A DNA stretch of 42,588 nucleotides from NCBI RefSeq assembly GCF_001039355.2, contig NW_019775590.1, forward strand, positions 156,566-199,153, written 5' to 3'. Both the position numbers and the translations under genes were made by a program. Below are positions 21,355-32,440 of the stretch, piece after piece. The notes beneath the pieces were generated by a model, which did not search any database, had not been told where the DNA came from, and saw only the letters and a program-made list of their open reading frames with translations. The stretch is from Lingula anatina (taxonomy: Eukaryota; Brachiopoda; Lingulata; Lingulida; Lingulidae). Numbering within the stretch: the first letter of the stretch is position 1; every line of letters starts with the position of its first letter.

Positions 21355-22127
21355 GTGTGTGTTTGTGACAAGTTCACAGTATATTAAATATTATGAGGTA
21401 AATTTTGTTTTGAATGCTTTGACCCTACCCGACCCTTTCGGCACGGCGGCAATAGCCGCAGCATTCTGTGGGTAGAACGGGTGAGTCCCCAGGGCGAAGA
21501 TGAGCTGTGCCCAGGTAGAGAAGCGTACCAGACCGATCCTATGTTTCAAAGGTGCTATACTATTCGGGCCAGGAGTGTTGTCGATGATGGTAAGGATGTT
21601 CTGAAACACATTTTATATGAAGGTAAATCAAATCGTTTGCTATGTGTACGTACAAGTTGCACGAATGTCTAAAAAGAAACATTAGTAAATCTGGGCTATA
21701 ATAAGCAAACGCTTTTAGCAGCTTTTCCAAGCGGATGCTTGCCAGGAAAACCCATTTCAGTGAACATGCTCACATATCTCATTATTGTGCATGCATAGTT
21801 ATACATTTCACATTGCTACAAAAACTAGATTTGTTTCATTATATATTTGGTGTTAGTGATAGCAGTTGAAAGGAAGAAAAGGCAAAAATAAACTAATTTC
21901 TTAATAAAATCGCAGCCAGTGTATCTTACAATGGTCGAAGATTTGGAGCACGTCCACTCAGAGTTACTTATGCTGCCGCTGCTGTCTAAAGCAAACATCA
22001 CTTTCCAGTAGGGAGGAGCACCGCCCATAAGAGCTTGTATGACTTGGTGAGGTGTGAGAGCCTCTGAGCCCAGATCATTGAAGGCGATTCCAACAGCAAC
22101 CAGAAATACCAGCGCAGCTAACTTCAT
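19980..22127 (-). CDS. vWA-5, secreted single-vWA-domain protein
   Basis: Minus-strand exons 21930-22127, 21429-21600, 20382-20528 and 19980-20200 total 738 bp and encode 245 residues; phases 0, 1 and 1. The signal peptide is MKLAALVFLVAVGIAF. MIDAS residues are DSSGS, T in GGLTN and D in WIMTDG. The tail is of the long vWA-1 type, with KCVMRYHTC and an end PVTKAAP. Exon 2 runs one codon longer than in vWA-1 because the donor used is the GTAGGG after KGS; a GTCGGG just upstream would break the phase. Exon 1 ends in ATT (Ile) where other copies have Arg or Lys. No frame break is seen. Intron 2 (900 bp) holds an insertion with several hairpins. The start ATG is the family one; an open frame continues upstream through the TATA box and is not used. 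Confidence 0.87.
20720..20821. repeat. Near-perfect 45 bp inverted repeat (hairpin)
   Basis: Arms 20720-20764 and 20776-20821 pair over 45 positions with a single unpaired base; the 11 nt loop is GTCTCGCGTCA. The arms include CACTGTCACCCTCTCGCGAT. It marks the left part of a roughly 530 bp segment in intron 2 of vWA-5 that vWA-6 and vWA-7 lack. Confidence 0.9.
21126..21215. repeat. Two further hairpins in the same intron
   Basis: AAATGTC and GACATTT (21126-21150) form a short stem. TCACTGAAGCTTGGC and GCCAGGCTTCAGTGA (21180-21194 and 21201-21215) form a 15 bp stem with a 6 nt loop. CCCTAG follows at about 21243. Together with the 20720 hairpin they suggest one inserted element of about 0.5 kb with structured ends. 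A Helitron-type end (hairpin then CTRR) is possible but the spacing is not typical. Confidence 0.6.
21325..21362. repeat. (GT)n microsatellite
   Basis: A GT run with one C interruption and a TTTGTG end, in intron 2 of vWA-5. Confidence 0.9.
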
Positions 22128-22216
22128 CTTCAGTGACGACAGGAACTTGGTGGACGTGCAGATGGTAGAACAGAGCTCACTCGGTTCTTTAACAGAAAGA
22201 CGGAAATCCAAACAGA

Positions 22217-22296
22217 TATTTATACAGAACACTAACTTGCACTTACTGGGACAAATTGCAGTCACAATGATTTATTTCCATGTATGGGCCAATCAC
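22217..22296 (-). promoter_or_regulatory. Core promoter of vWA-5
   Basis: TATAAATA on the minus strand at 22217-22224, 90 bp before the ATG. The upstream block matches vWA-1 closely, with CAATTTGTCCCAGTAAGTGC and ATTGGCCCATACATGG. Confidence 0.75.
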
Positions 22297-22702
22297 TCTG
22301 AGTGTTATTTTCAAACGCAACTTATTTCCGCAAAAGTACGTGTTTTTATGACCCACTTTAACTTTGAAGACCACGTGATAGCAGTTTGTACACGGCAATG
22401 ATCAGGTACTCCTAAGACAGTGATCATTTGTCGAGGTAAACATTGTCTTTTTGACATTTATTACACAGATTCGTGGAAAGAATGCGAATATGAATTACAT
22501 TTGGGTACGTTGCTTTAAAAGGTATTGCATAATCAGAAGATTATTAACTATTGCGTGAAACGAGAACCTGGTGGAGTGTTTGCTCTCGAATTAAAGAGCA
22601 TTTAGACGTTAATACTTGGAAGGAAACATAAATAAGTGAGCAATGATATTCCCTGAATAAAGAAAGCATGGAGGAAGGAAGGGGCGCCTTGCGCACAAAA
22701 AA

Positions 22703-22733
<31 letters not shown>

Positions 22734-22823
22734 ATGTCTCCAACACGCAAATTAGAAAAAGTAGACGTTTTTTAAAACTTTCATGAAAATATTACTGGCA
22801 ACAGTGACGTACTCGGTTTTTGA

Positions 22824-22857
<34 letters not shown>

Positions 22858-22887
22858 CATTATTATTTTTATTAATGATATTATTAC

Positions 22888-22929
<42 letters not shown>

Positions 22930-23515
22930 ACAAAGACTGTGAAGTTGGAAAAATGAAGCCTTCTTCGGCCATCTTTTTGCTCTCTCCATCATATTTAGTT
23001 TGCACACGAAGCACGAAGGTAAGCACACGTGCTGTGACAGTGTTTTGAATAAAACATAAACAAGTATCACAAAAAAGCTGGTAGAAAGAATATATACATA
23101 TAATTGCATACATATACAATAAATTATTATGTCGTTTTCCCAAGCAGTAAACAACCACCGACATCCCTTTATATCTTTCACAAGCCCTGGATGTGCATAT
23201 GAAAACATGTGAACTTCTAATACTAAATCATTGCCTGAGTTTTCCGTCCACAAGTAATGCAATAGAGTAATGATCATGTTTTGTAAAAATATTATGCAAA
23301 TAGTAAATAATTGTGCTAGGTGAAGGGTTACGCGTTATTTTAAATTCCATTGAGAAATGCTATGCTCCAAAAGGGTTTGAACATGTATAAGAATGAAAGC
23401 CACAAGGTCGTTCTCATATCATAAATGTTGGCCTATGACCTTTATCAAGCCAAGAAGAGGAAATTGATGGTATGATGGTACTTGTATATATTTACATCGC
23501 AAAACATTCCAAATA
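22297..23515 (-). repeat. U1 flank of vWA-5, ending at a deletion junction
   Basis: No gene. Full U1 with an AAAT tract (22699-22735) and two ATT tracts (22827-22856, 22885-22927). At about 23508-23512 the sequence jumps from TCGCAAAACATTC directly into the 3' flank of vWA-6 (CAAATATAGTACGAATTAAC). In the parallel copy 1.3 kb of U2 and 3' UTR (25484-26807) lies between these two points. Confidence 0.75.
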
Positions 23516-23625
23516 TAGTACGAATTAACGGAAATACAATCAGCACAGTTGGACTCCTGTGTGCATATTTAGGGAACAGCCTGTGTGACGGGAAGCACTG
23601 GCTGTTGCACCGGTGACAGTATAGG

Positions 23626-24112
23626 TTATATCAGTGAGGCACGATAATAGGCCGTACAGGTGCGGTAGCTCATAACACATTTCACAGTACGACGGAGGCT
23701 CGGGATATACACCCAAGAGGCAATGCCGCTGATCACAGTCCAGTTGACATTGTCGCCAACAGCAACGACGCAAATGATTATTCCTGAAATAATAACAAAG
23801 ACGCGTATTTATACAGTAGAAAAAAGAATAAAGAACAAAATATCTTCAGAATAATGATAAAAATAAAGACCCTTGTCCCAACTTCCCCGATCTTAAATGA
23901 TTATAATGACAGCTTTTGTTTAAGGTAGACAGCCTATATCCTTGATGTCTAGTCTTAGTACATACCATTCTTTTTCATAGTATCTGCCCTGGGCCTCGGG
24001 TCACCCCCATAATTAAAGCGTCCATCAGTCATTATCCAGACTAGGCGTTTTCCAGAGGTACCAAGCTGAATACTACACAACGCCAAAGCATGATTTATAT
24101 TCGTCAGACCAC
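23626..24112 (-). pseudogene. vWA-6, exons 3 and 4 only
   Basis: Exon 3 (23966-24112) and exon 4 (23626-23783) are present on the minus strand with normal splice sites. Exons 1 and 2 are missing: upstream sequence runs through intron 2 to an N at 24477 and resumes inside a U1 flank. Exon 3 keeps GGLTN and WIMTDG (MIDAS Thr and Asp). Exon 4 encodes IIICVVAVGDNVNWTVISG and KCVMSYRTC but stops at ASLI because a 3 bp deletion relative to vWA-5 makes a TAA; the lost tail, about 18 codons, is still legible downstream. The poly(A) signal was removed by the 1.3 kb deletion next to it. It may be a real truncated gene or the other haplotype of vWA-7, which is almost identical here. Confidence 0.75.
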
Positions 24113-24404
24113 CTGTAAATAATGTGAACCCGTTTTCACCTTTCTATTAAATATGTTTAAAACACATGCGGTTTAGTGCCACGCAGCACGTACAGCAAAG
24201 TAAAGGGGTTGGAAACAAATGAAAGTAAACAATCTCCTCAGTGATTCTACACGATATTTTGATAAATTGATAAAGAGGTCGAACTTTACATAACACTGAG
24301 TTTTTCAGTCTGTGTGCGTTTGCCTGACATACCCGTTCATGTTTATATATCTGAAAGCACGCGCGTGGGTGCCAGTCTTTTCTATCATAGGTGCACCTGA
24401 GCAA

Positions 24405-24406
<2 letters not shown>

Positions 24407-24447
<41 letters not shown>

Positions 24448-24460
24448 TGTGTGTGTGTGT
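24407..24460. repeat. (GT)n microsatellite
   Basis: A GT run with one AC interruption in intron 2 of vWA-6, shortly before the N at 24477. Confidence 0.9.
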
Positions 24461-24476
24461 AACAAGTTCACAGTAT

Positions 24477-24477
24477 N
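24477..24477. other. Single N: probable contig join
   Basis: The base before is intron 2 of vWA-6 (ACAAGTTCACAGTAT); the base after is mid-U1 (GGGATTGCATAATCAGAAG). In vWA-7 the same intron continues into exon 2 after GTTCACAGAATAGTAAATATT. Exon 2, intron 1, exon 1, promoter and part of U1 are therefore missing at this point. Confidence 0.85.
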
Positions 24478-24663
24478 GCTAAGGGATTGCATAATCAGAA
24501 GATTATTAACTATTGCGTGAAACGAGAACCTGGTGGAGTGTTTGCTCTCGAATTAAAAAGCATTTAGACGTTAATACTTGGAAGGAAACATAAATAAGTG
24601 AGCAATGATATTCCCTGAATAAAGAAAGCATGGAGGAAGGAAGGGGCGCCTTGCGCACAAAAA

Positions 24664-24702
<39 letters not shown>

Positions 24703-24792
24703 ATGTCTCCAACACGCAAATTAGAAAAAGTAGACGTTTTTTAAAACTTTCATGAAAATATTACTGGCAACAGTGACGTACTCGGTTTTTGA

Positions 24793-24836
<44 letters not shown>

Positions 24837-25483
24837 TTTATTAATGATATTATTACATTTATTATTATTATTATTATTGTTATTATTATTATTATTATTA
24901 TTACACAAAGACTGTGAAGTTGGAAAAATGAAGCCTTCTTCGGCCATCTTTTTGCTCTCTCCATCATATTTAGCTTGCACACGAAGCACGAAGGTAAGCA
25001 CACGTGCTGTGACAGTGTTTTGAATAAAACATAAACATGTATCACAAAAAAGCTGGTAGAAAGAATATATACATATAATTGCATACATATACAATGAATT
25101 ATTATGTCGTTTTCCCAAGCAGTAAACAACCACCGACATCCCTTTATATCTTTCACAAGCCCTGGATGTGCATATGAAAACATGTGAACTTCTAATACTA
25201 AATCATTGCCTGAGTTTTCCGTCCACAAGTAATGCAATAGAGTAATGATCATGTTTTGTAAAAATATTATGCAAATAGTAAATAATTGTGCTAGGTGAAG
25301 GGTTACACGTTATGTTAAATTCCATTGAGAAATGCTATGCTCCAAAAGGGTTTGAACACGTATAAGAAAGAATGCCACAAGGTCGTTCTCATATCATAAA
25401 TGTTGGCCTATGACCTCTATCAAGTCAAGAAGAGGAATTTGATGGTATGATGGTACTTGTATATATTTACATCGCAAAACATT
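24478..25483 (-). repeat. U1 flank, second near-identical copy
   Basis: No gene. It repeats 22520-23512 with only scattered differences (about 1 to 3 per 100 bases by eye), including the same AAAT tract (24661-24704) and ATT tracts (24797-24835, 24862-24902). It should belong upstream of the missing exon 1 of vWA-6 or be the other haplotype of the vWA-5 flank. Confidence 0.75.
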
Positions 25484-26560
25484 CAAAACAAATAATTACT
25501 GGAAAACTCTTTAATTGGTAAACTGAACTTCTTACACGTTTAAGGTATAATCCAGTGATCTATGACAAGGACTAAAATGGTGTATGAAAAAAAGAATGAA
25601 TTATTATTATTATTTTTATTATTATTGTTATAATAATAATAATAATTATTATTATTATTATTATTATTATTAATATTATTAGTGGTGTGGCGTTTTAATT
25701 CTCCTGAGAAATCCCTACATACCCATGGTCGCGGTTTTTAATTTTGCAGACATATCTTTATCTCATTCATATCTTTCATTCAACATTTTAAGATCTCACT
25801 CATTTTGCACACGCTGTACTCAGGTAAACACAAGTTGAAGAAAGGGTATCCTGAATTAAACAAGATTTGACACTGCCATTTTCTTAAAGAGTGCATGGAC
25901 TGTCACGTAGATCTGCTGGGTGTAATGCAGGAACTCCGACGTTTCTTCCTTTATTACGAGGACATTCTCAGGAAACTGTCACTATATGTACGTAGTATAC
26001 AGTCGACATTGCCGTCGTTACTTGGCATTGAACACGAAATCTCAATGTGTGGGACCGTGTAAAGTGACAGAGAATCCCCCATGATATAGAGTACGTTTCC
26101 CATTCATTTGTATAAGTAATCCTCGCCCTAGATATTGACCTACTTAGGTCAGACAAACCCTAAACAATATAACTATATGGAGGGCGGACTTTCTACTACA
26201 CGGAAACTTAGCTTCGTTACACCGGGCCCTGGAGGTGATTCCGTAACGATTGTCACGTGACGACTGTAATAAAGCGACAATATAAACGTTCCGAATAAAA
26301 CAAAACGCATATCTTTGATCATGGTCATAATTTGATTTAGTAGAGAAACCTGCCTTTGGTATCGTGAAATGAACATTAATAAATTAAGATCGGCATTTTT
26401 CAAAGCATATAGAAAGCTGTTGAATGGTTTTAATTATAAAACATGCTTCAATGAAACAAATCGTGATATTTACCACTGGAGGAAAACCCACACTTTAAAT
26501 GTCGGATAATAGGTGAAGTTTACAGGTAGCTTAAGTACAGAAATAGCATATTTAAGACCG
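25484..26560 (-). repeat. U2 distal unit with hammerhead-like motif
   Basis: No gene. It parallels 18691-19660. An ATT/TAA mixed tract lies at 25602-25680. At 25938-25971 the minus strand reads CTGAGAA, TGTCCT...AGGA as a stem, then GAAACGTC, the best preserved hammerhead-like core of the set. Further on are ATTGTCACGTGACGACTG (26249) and the block ACTGGAGGAAAACCCACAC that precedes the 3' end of vWA-7. Confidence 0.65.
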
Positions 26561-26587
26561 AACCCCAATTGTAAGCTATTAGATTGT

Positions 26588-26593
26588 TTTATT
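26588..26593 (-). other. Poly(A) signal of vWA-7
   Basis: AATAAA on the minus strand in the family context TTTGAATAAAACAATC. Confidence 0.65.
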
Positions 26594-26950
26594 CAAATTG
26601 CTGGATGTGTAATGGTGCACTCTAAATTACTGGAACATTGGAACATAAGTAAATCGCACAGGTGCAACTGTCTAGATGTATTGATTATTGTTTCACATTG
26701 AAAATCAAAAGAAATTAAACAGCTGAAATGTGTACACTTAACACTGAATACACAAATTCACCAGTAAATTAATAATTTATACATTCACAGCTTTTGATAC
26801 TCAGTTCCAAATATAGTACGAATTAACGGAAATACAATTAGCACATCTGCAGTTGAACTCCTGTCTGCATATTTAGGGAACAGCCTGTGCGACGGGAAGT
26901 ACTGGCTGTTGCACCGGTGACAGTATATGTTATATCAGTGAGGCAAGATA

Positions 26951-27704
26951 CTAGGCCGTACAGGTGCGGTAGCTCATAACACATTTCACAGTACGACGGA
27001 GGCTCGGGATATACACCCAAGAGGCAATGCCGCTGATCACAGTCCGGTTGACATTGTCGCCAACAGCAACGACGCAAATGATTATTCCTGAAATAATAAC
27101 AAAGACGCGTATTTATACAGTAGAAAAAAGAATAAAGAACAAAATGTCTTCAGAATAATGATAAAAATAAAGACCCTTGTCCCAACTTCCCCGATCTTAA
27201 ATGATTATAATGACAGCTTTTGTTTAAGGTAGACAGCCTATATCCTTGATGTCTAGTCTTAGTACATACCATTCTTTTTCATAGTATCTGCCCTTGGCCT
27301 CGGGTCACCCCCATAATTAAAGCGTCCATCAGTCATTATCCAGACTAGGCGTTTTCCAGAGGTACCAAGCTGAATACTACACAACGCCAAAGCATGATTT
27401 ATATTCGTCAGACCACCTGTAAATAATGTGAACCCGTTTTCACCTTTCTATTAAATATGTTTAAAACACATGCGGTTTAGTGCCACGCAGCACGTACAGC
27501 AAAGTAAAGGGGTTGGATATAAATGAAAGTAAACAATCTCCTCAGTGATTCTACACGATATTTTGATAAATTGATAAAGAGGTCGAAATTTACATAACAC
27601 TGAGTTTTTCAGTCTGTGTGCGTTTGCCTGACATACCCGTTCATGTTTATATATCTGAAAGCACGCGCGTGGGTGCCAGACTTTTCTATCATAGGTGCAT
27701 CTGA

Positions 27705-27748
<44 letters not shown>

Positions 27749-28506
27749 CAAGTTCACAGAATAGTAAATATTACGAGCTAAATTTTGCTTTCAATGCATT
27801 GACCTTACCCGGCCCTTTCGGCACGGCGGCAATAGCTGCATCATTCTGTGGGTAGAACGGGTGAGTCCCCAGGGCGAAGATGACATATGCCCAGGTAGAG
27901 AAGCGTACAAGACCAATCTTATGTTTCCAAGGTGCAATACTATTCAGGCCAGGAGTGTTGTTGATGATGGCAAGGATGTTCTGGAACACGATTTATATGA
28001 AGGTAAATCAAATCGTTTGCTATGTGTTGCATGAGTGTCTAAAAAGAAACATTAGTGAATCTGGGCTATAATAAGCAAAAGCTTTTAGTAGCTTTCCCAA
28101 ACGGATGCTTGCCAGGAAAACCCATTTCAGTGAGCTTATTCACATATCTTATCATTGAGCACGCATACTCAACATTGCTATAAAACCTAGGTTTGTTTAA
28201 TAAAATATTTGGTGTCATTGATGGCAGTTGAAAGGGAGTAGTGGGGAAGAAAATATAAGCCAAAAATAAACTAAATTCTTAATAAAATACGGAGCCAGTG
28301 TATCTTACCCTGGTCGAAGATATGGAGCACGACCACTCAGAGTAACTTATGGCGCCGCTGCTGTCTAAAGCAAACATCACTTTCCAGTAGGGAGGAGCGC
28401 CGCCCATCAGAGCTTGGATGACTTGGTGAGGTGTGACAGCCTCGGAGCCTAAACCAGTGAAGGCGATTCCAACAGCAACCAGCAGCATCAGCGCAGCTAA
28501 CTTCAT
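26951..28506 (-). CDS. vWA-7, C-terminally truncated vWA copy, probably decaying
   Basis: Minus-strand exons 28309-28506, 27809-27980, 27270-27416 and 26951-27087 total 654 bp and encode 217 residues; phases 0, 1 and 1. The signal peptide is MKLAALMLLVAVGIAF. The MIDAS loop is DSSGA: the third position of DxSxS, normally Ser, is Ala, which should weaken metal binding. T in GGLTN and D in WIMTDG remain. Exon 4 reads NVNRTVI where others have NVNWTVI, and ends at TAG after KCVMSYRTCTA, so the tail is lost. A second TAA (26930-26932), shared with vWA-6, lies a few codons on. Promoter, splice sites and poly(A) signal look intact, so a shortened protein could still be made. I read it as a young, degenerating copy; a functional variant without metal binding is the alternative. 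Confidence 0.72.
27710..27746. repeat. (GT)n microsatellite
   Basis: A pure GT run in intron 2 of vWA-7. Confidence 0.9.
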
Positions 28507-28595
28507 TTTCAGTGACGGCAGGGACTTGGTCCACGTGGAGGTGAAAGAAGAGAGCTAACTCGGTTCTTTAACAGAAAGACGCAAATCCAAACAGA

Positions 28596-28675
28596 CATTT
28601 ATACAGAACACTAACTTGCACTTACTGAGACAAATTGCAGTCACAATGATTTATTTCCGTGTATGGGCCAATCAC
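28596..28675 (-). promoter_or_regulatory. Core promoter of vWA-7
   Basis: TATAAATG on the minus strand at 28596-28603 (last base differs from TATAAATA), 90 bp before the ATG, with the usual upstream GCAATTTGTCTCAGTAAGTG and ATTGGCCCATACACGG blocks. Confidence 0.7.
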
Positions 28676-29143
28676 TCTGAGTGTTATTTTCACACGTAAA
28701 TTATTTCCGCAAAAATTCGTTGATTCCATGACCTACTTTAACTTTGAGAACCACATGACAGCAGTTTGTACACGACAATGACCAGGTACTCCTAGGACAT
28801 TGATAATTTTTTGAGGAAAACAATGCCTTTTTCTACACTTGTTCCCATCGATTCGTGGAAAATATGTGAATTTGAATTGCAATTGGGTACTTTACTTTTA
28901 GAGGTATTGCATAATCAGAAGATTATTTAGTATTGCGTGAAACGAGAGCCTGGTGCAATGGTGTTTGCTCTCAAATAAAAAAAGACATTTAGACGTTAAT
29001 ACTTGGAAGGATTCATAAATAAGTGAACAGTGATATTCTCTGAATAAAGGAAGAACAAAATAAAAACGTCTTCAACACGCAAATTAGAAGAAGTAAACTT
29101 TCATGAAAATATTACTGGCAACAGTGACGTACTCGGTTTTTGA

Positions 29144-29193
<50 letters not shown>

Positions 29194-30518
29194 TATTTTA
29201 TAATTGTACAAAGACACAAAGACACCCAATACAGTGAAGTTGGAAAAAGGAAGCCATCTTCGGCCATCTTTAAGCTCTCTCCATCACATTTAGTTTGCAC
29301 ACGAAGCACAAAGGTAAGCACACGTTGTTACAACAGTGTTTTAAATAAAACATAAACAAGTATGAGAAAATAGCTTGTGTTGAGGGAATAAATACATATA
29401 ATTGCATATATATGTACAATAAATTATTATGTCGTTTTCTCAAACAGTAAACAACCACCGACATCCCTTTATATATTTTATAAGCCCTGGATGTGCATAT
29501 GAAAACACATATTTTGTGAATTCCTAATACCAAAGCATTGCCTCAGTATTCCGTCCAAAAGTAATGCAATAGAGGGATGTCCATATGTTTTGTAAAATCA
29601 ATATGGAAAGAGTAAATAATTGTGCTAGGTGAAGGGTTACACGTTATTTTAAATTCCATTGAGAAACGCTATGCTCCAAAGTGGTTTGTACATGTATAAG
29701 AATGAATACCCCAATATCGATCTCATATCATGAATTTTGGCCTCTGAACTTCATCGAGTCAAGAACAGAAAAATGAAAAAAAAAGAAAGAAAGAAAGAAA
29801 TCCAAAACTTCAAAAGAACCCTTATTATAAAATGATGTGATGCAGGGAACCTTACAATTCGCGGATTTCATAGCTTCAATTCCAAAATATTAAATTATTT
29901 TTAATTTCTTTTTAATTTATATTATTTTTTTATTCATTTATTTATTTTTTTTTTAATTTTTTTTTGAGACACGATGAGCTATCTTTAATTCGCTAATTTT
30001 CGATATTCTAAAGTATGCATTAGTCCTGAAATGAAGAAACATGTAAGGATTCAATTCAGCAGAAAAACGGAGAAATTGTTGAAACTTGCCTTATTTTGTT
30101 ATGATTTTCCACATTATTCTATGGCCCTGCATTAAATGAATTTAAGATTATGTGGGCCAACCTCTTGATTGCTTCCATGCTGAATGTCGATGTCAAACAT
30201 GAGCAGTCGATTGGTTAATGGCGCCAGTATATGTATTTATTGGAATTCCATTATTATTTGGAAATACCGTTATCATATAGAAAAGATGAATATCTTTTTA
30301 AATAAATTTCGATGTGTGTACTTTTTATAAAATATACCCTAAACAACATCTATCTTATCTACCCTATCCAATTATCCACGCGTAATATTTTTTCTCTGTA
30401 AGGCCACACTTTTTTATTTTTATGGATGACATCCTCTGGGGACCCCAAAATCGGTGCGAGCAGGCGAAAAAAAAAACAGTCCAAAAAAAAAAAACTGGTT
30501 AAGAAAAGTTATGTTTTC
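28676..30518 (-). repeat. U1 and U3 flank of vWA-7
   Basis: No gene. U1 runs to about 29760, with an ATT tract at 29148-29192. From about 29765 an AAAG-rich tract and a further unit (U3) follow: TTCGCGGATTTCATAGCTTC (29857), GAGACACGATGAGCTATC (29966), CATGAGCAGTCGATTGGTTAATG (30198). From 30401 the left end of the 32441-type MITE begins (GGCCACACTTTTTTATTTTT) but breaks into A-rich sequence before the N at 30519. Confidence 0.7.
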
Positions 30519-30519
30519 N
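30519..30519. other. Single N: probable contig join
   Basis: Left of it the sequence ends inside a MITE in A-rich, low-quality-looking sequence. Right of it begins GGAACTTGGTCCACGTGGAGG, the 5' UTR of a vWA gene that matches vWA-7. No coding exon belongs to this second 5' UTR in the window. Confidence 0.85.
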
Positions 30520-31139
30520 GGAACTTGGTCCACGTGGAGGTGAAAGAAGAGAGCTAACTCGGTTCTTTAACAGAAAGACGCAAATCCAAACAGACATTTA
30601 TACAGAACACTAACTTGCACTTACTGAGACAAATTGCAGTCACAATGATTTATTTCTGTGTATGGGCCAATCACTCTGAGTGTTATTTTCACACGTAAAT
30701 TATTTCCGCAAAAATTCGTTGATTCCATGACCTACTTTAACTTTTAGAACCACATGACAGCAGTTTGCACACGGCAATGACCAGGTACTCCTAGGACATT
30801 GATAATTTTTCGAGGAAAACAATGCCTTTTTCTACACTTGTCCCATCGATTCGTTGAAAATATGTGAATTTGAATTGCAATTGGGTACTTTACTTTAAGA
30901 GGTATTGCATAATCAGAAGATTATTTACTATTGCGTGAAAGGAGAGCCTGGTGCAATGTTTGCTATCAAATAAAAAAAAGACATTTAGACGTTAATACTT
31001 GGAAGGATTCATGAATAAGTGAACAGTGATATTCTCTGAATAAAGGAAGAACAAAATAAAAACGTCTTCAACACGCAAATTAGAAGAAGTAAACTTTCAT
31101 GAAAATATTACTGGCAACAGTGACGTACTCGGTTTTTGA

Positions 31140-31192
<53 letters not shown>

Positions 31193-32440
31193 GATATTAT
31201 TGGTATTATTAATTTTATAATTGTACAAAGACACAAAGACACCCAATACAGTGAAGTTGGAAAAAGGAAGCCTTCTTCGGCCATCTTTTTGCTCTCTCCA
31301 TCACATTTAGTTTGCACACGAAGCACAAAGGTAAGCACACGTTGTTACAACAGTGTTTTGAATAAAACATAAACAAGTATGAGAAAATAGCTTGTGTTGA
31401 GGGAATAAATACATATAATTGCATATATATGTACAATAAATTATTATGTCGTTTTCTCAAAAAGTAAACAACCACCGACATCCCTTTATATATTTTATAA
31501 GCCCTGGATGTGCATATGAAAACACATATTTTGTGAATTCCTAATACTAAAGCCTCAGTGTTCCGTCCAAAAGTAATGCAATAGAGGGATGTCCATATGT
31601 TTTGTAAAATCAATATGGAAAGAGTAAATAATTGTGCTAGGTGAAGGGTTACACGTTATTTTAAATTCCATTGAGAAACGCTATGCTCCAAAGTGGTTTG
31701 TACATGTATAAGAATGAATACCCCAATATCGATCTCATATCATGAATTTTGGCCTCTGAACTTCATCGAGTCAAGAACAGAAAAATGAAAAAAAAAGAAA
31801 GAAAGAAAGAAATCCAAAACTTCAAAAGAACCCTTATTATAAATTGATGGGATGCATAGCTTCAATTCCATAGCTTCAATTTCATAGCTTCAATTCCAAA
31901 ATATTAAATTATTTTTAATTTTTTTTTAAATTTATATTATTTATTTATTAATTAATTAATTTATTTATTTATTTATTTATATATATATATATTTTTTTTT
32001 TGAGACACGATGAGCTATCTTTAATTCGCTAATTTTCGATATTCTAAAGTATGCATTAGTCCTGAAATGAAGAAACATGTAAGGATTCAATTCAGCAGAA
32101 AAACGGAGAAATTGTTGAAATTTGCCTTATTTGATTGTTATGATTTCCACATTATTCTATGGCCCTGCATTAAATAAATTTAAGATTATGTGGGCCAACC
32201 TCTTGATTGCTTCCATGCTGAATGTCGATGTCAAATATGAGCAGTCGATTGATTAATGGCGCCAGTATATGTATTTAGTGGAACTCCATTATTATTTGGA
32301 AATACCGTTATCATATAGAAAAGATGAATATCTTTTTAAATAAATTTCGATGTGTGTACTTTTTATAAAATATACCCTAAACAACATCTATCTTATCTAC
32401 CCTATCCAATTATCCACGCGTAATATTTTTTTCTCTGTAA
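30520..32440 (-). repeat. Second copy of the vWA-7 5' UTR, promoter, U1 and U3
   Basis: Nearly identical to 28520-30400. It includes a TATA box as TATAAATG on the minus strand (about 30595-30602), an ATT tract (31142-31194) and a U3 with ATAGCTTCAATTCC repeated three times (31856-31900). There is no gene. The match over about 1.9 kb with few differences fits two haplotypes placed end to end as well as a recent tandem duplication. Confidence 0.75.

Noticed and set aside
22781-23277. Long frames rich in Asn or Ile in U1 (also at 24750-25252, 29140-29355, 31108-31613)
   Set aside because: They are translations of ATT microsatellites and flank sequence, without family conservation in protein terms.
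23540-23773. Frame beginning MRRCCWRQ as the main product of vWA-6
   Set aside because: The vWA-like frame (IIICVVAVGDN) fits the splice phase and the family; the other is reported only as a curiosity.
24407-24460. CRISPR or satellite array
   Set aside because: The repeats are simple GT, ATT or AAAT runs without spacers; the organism is an animal.
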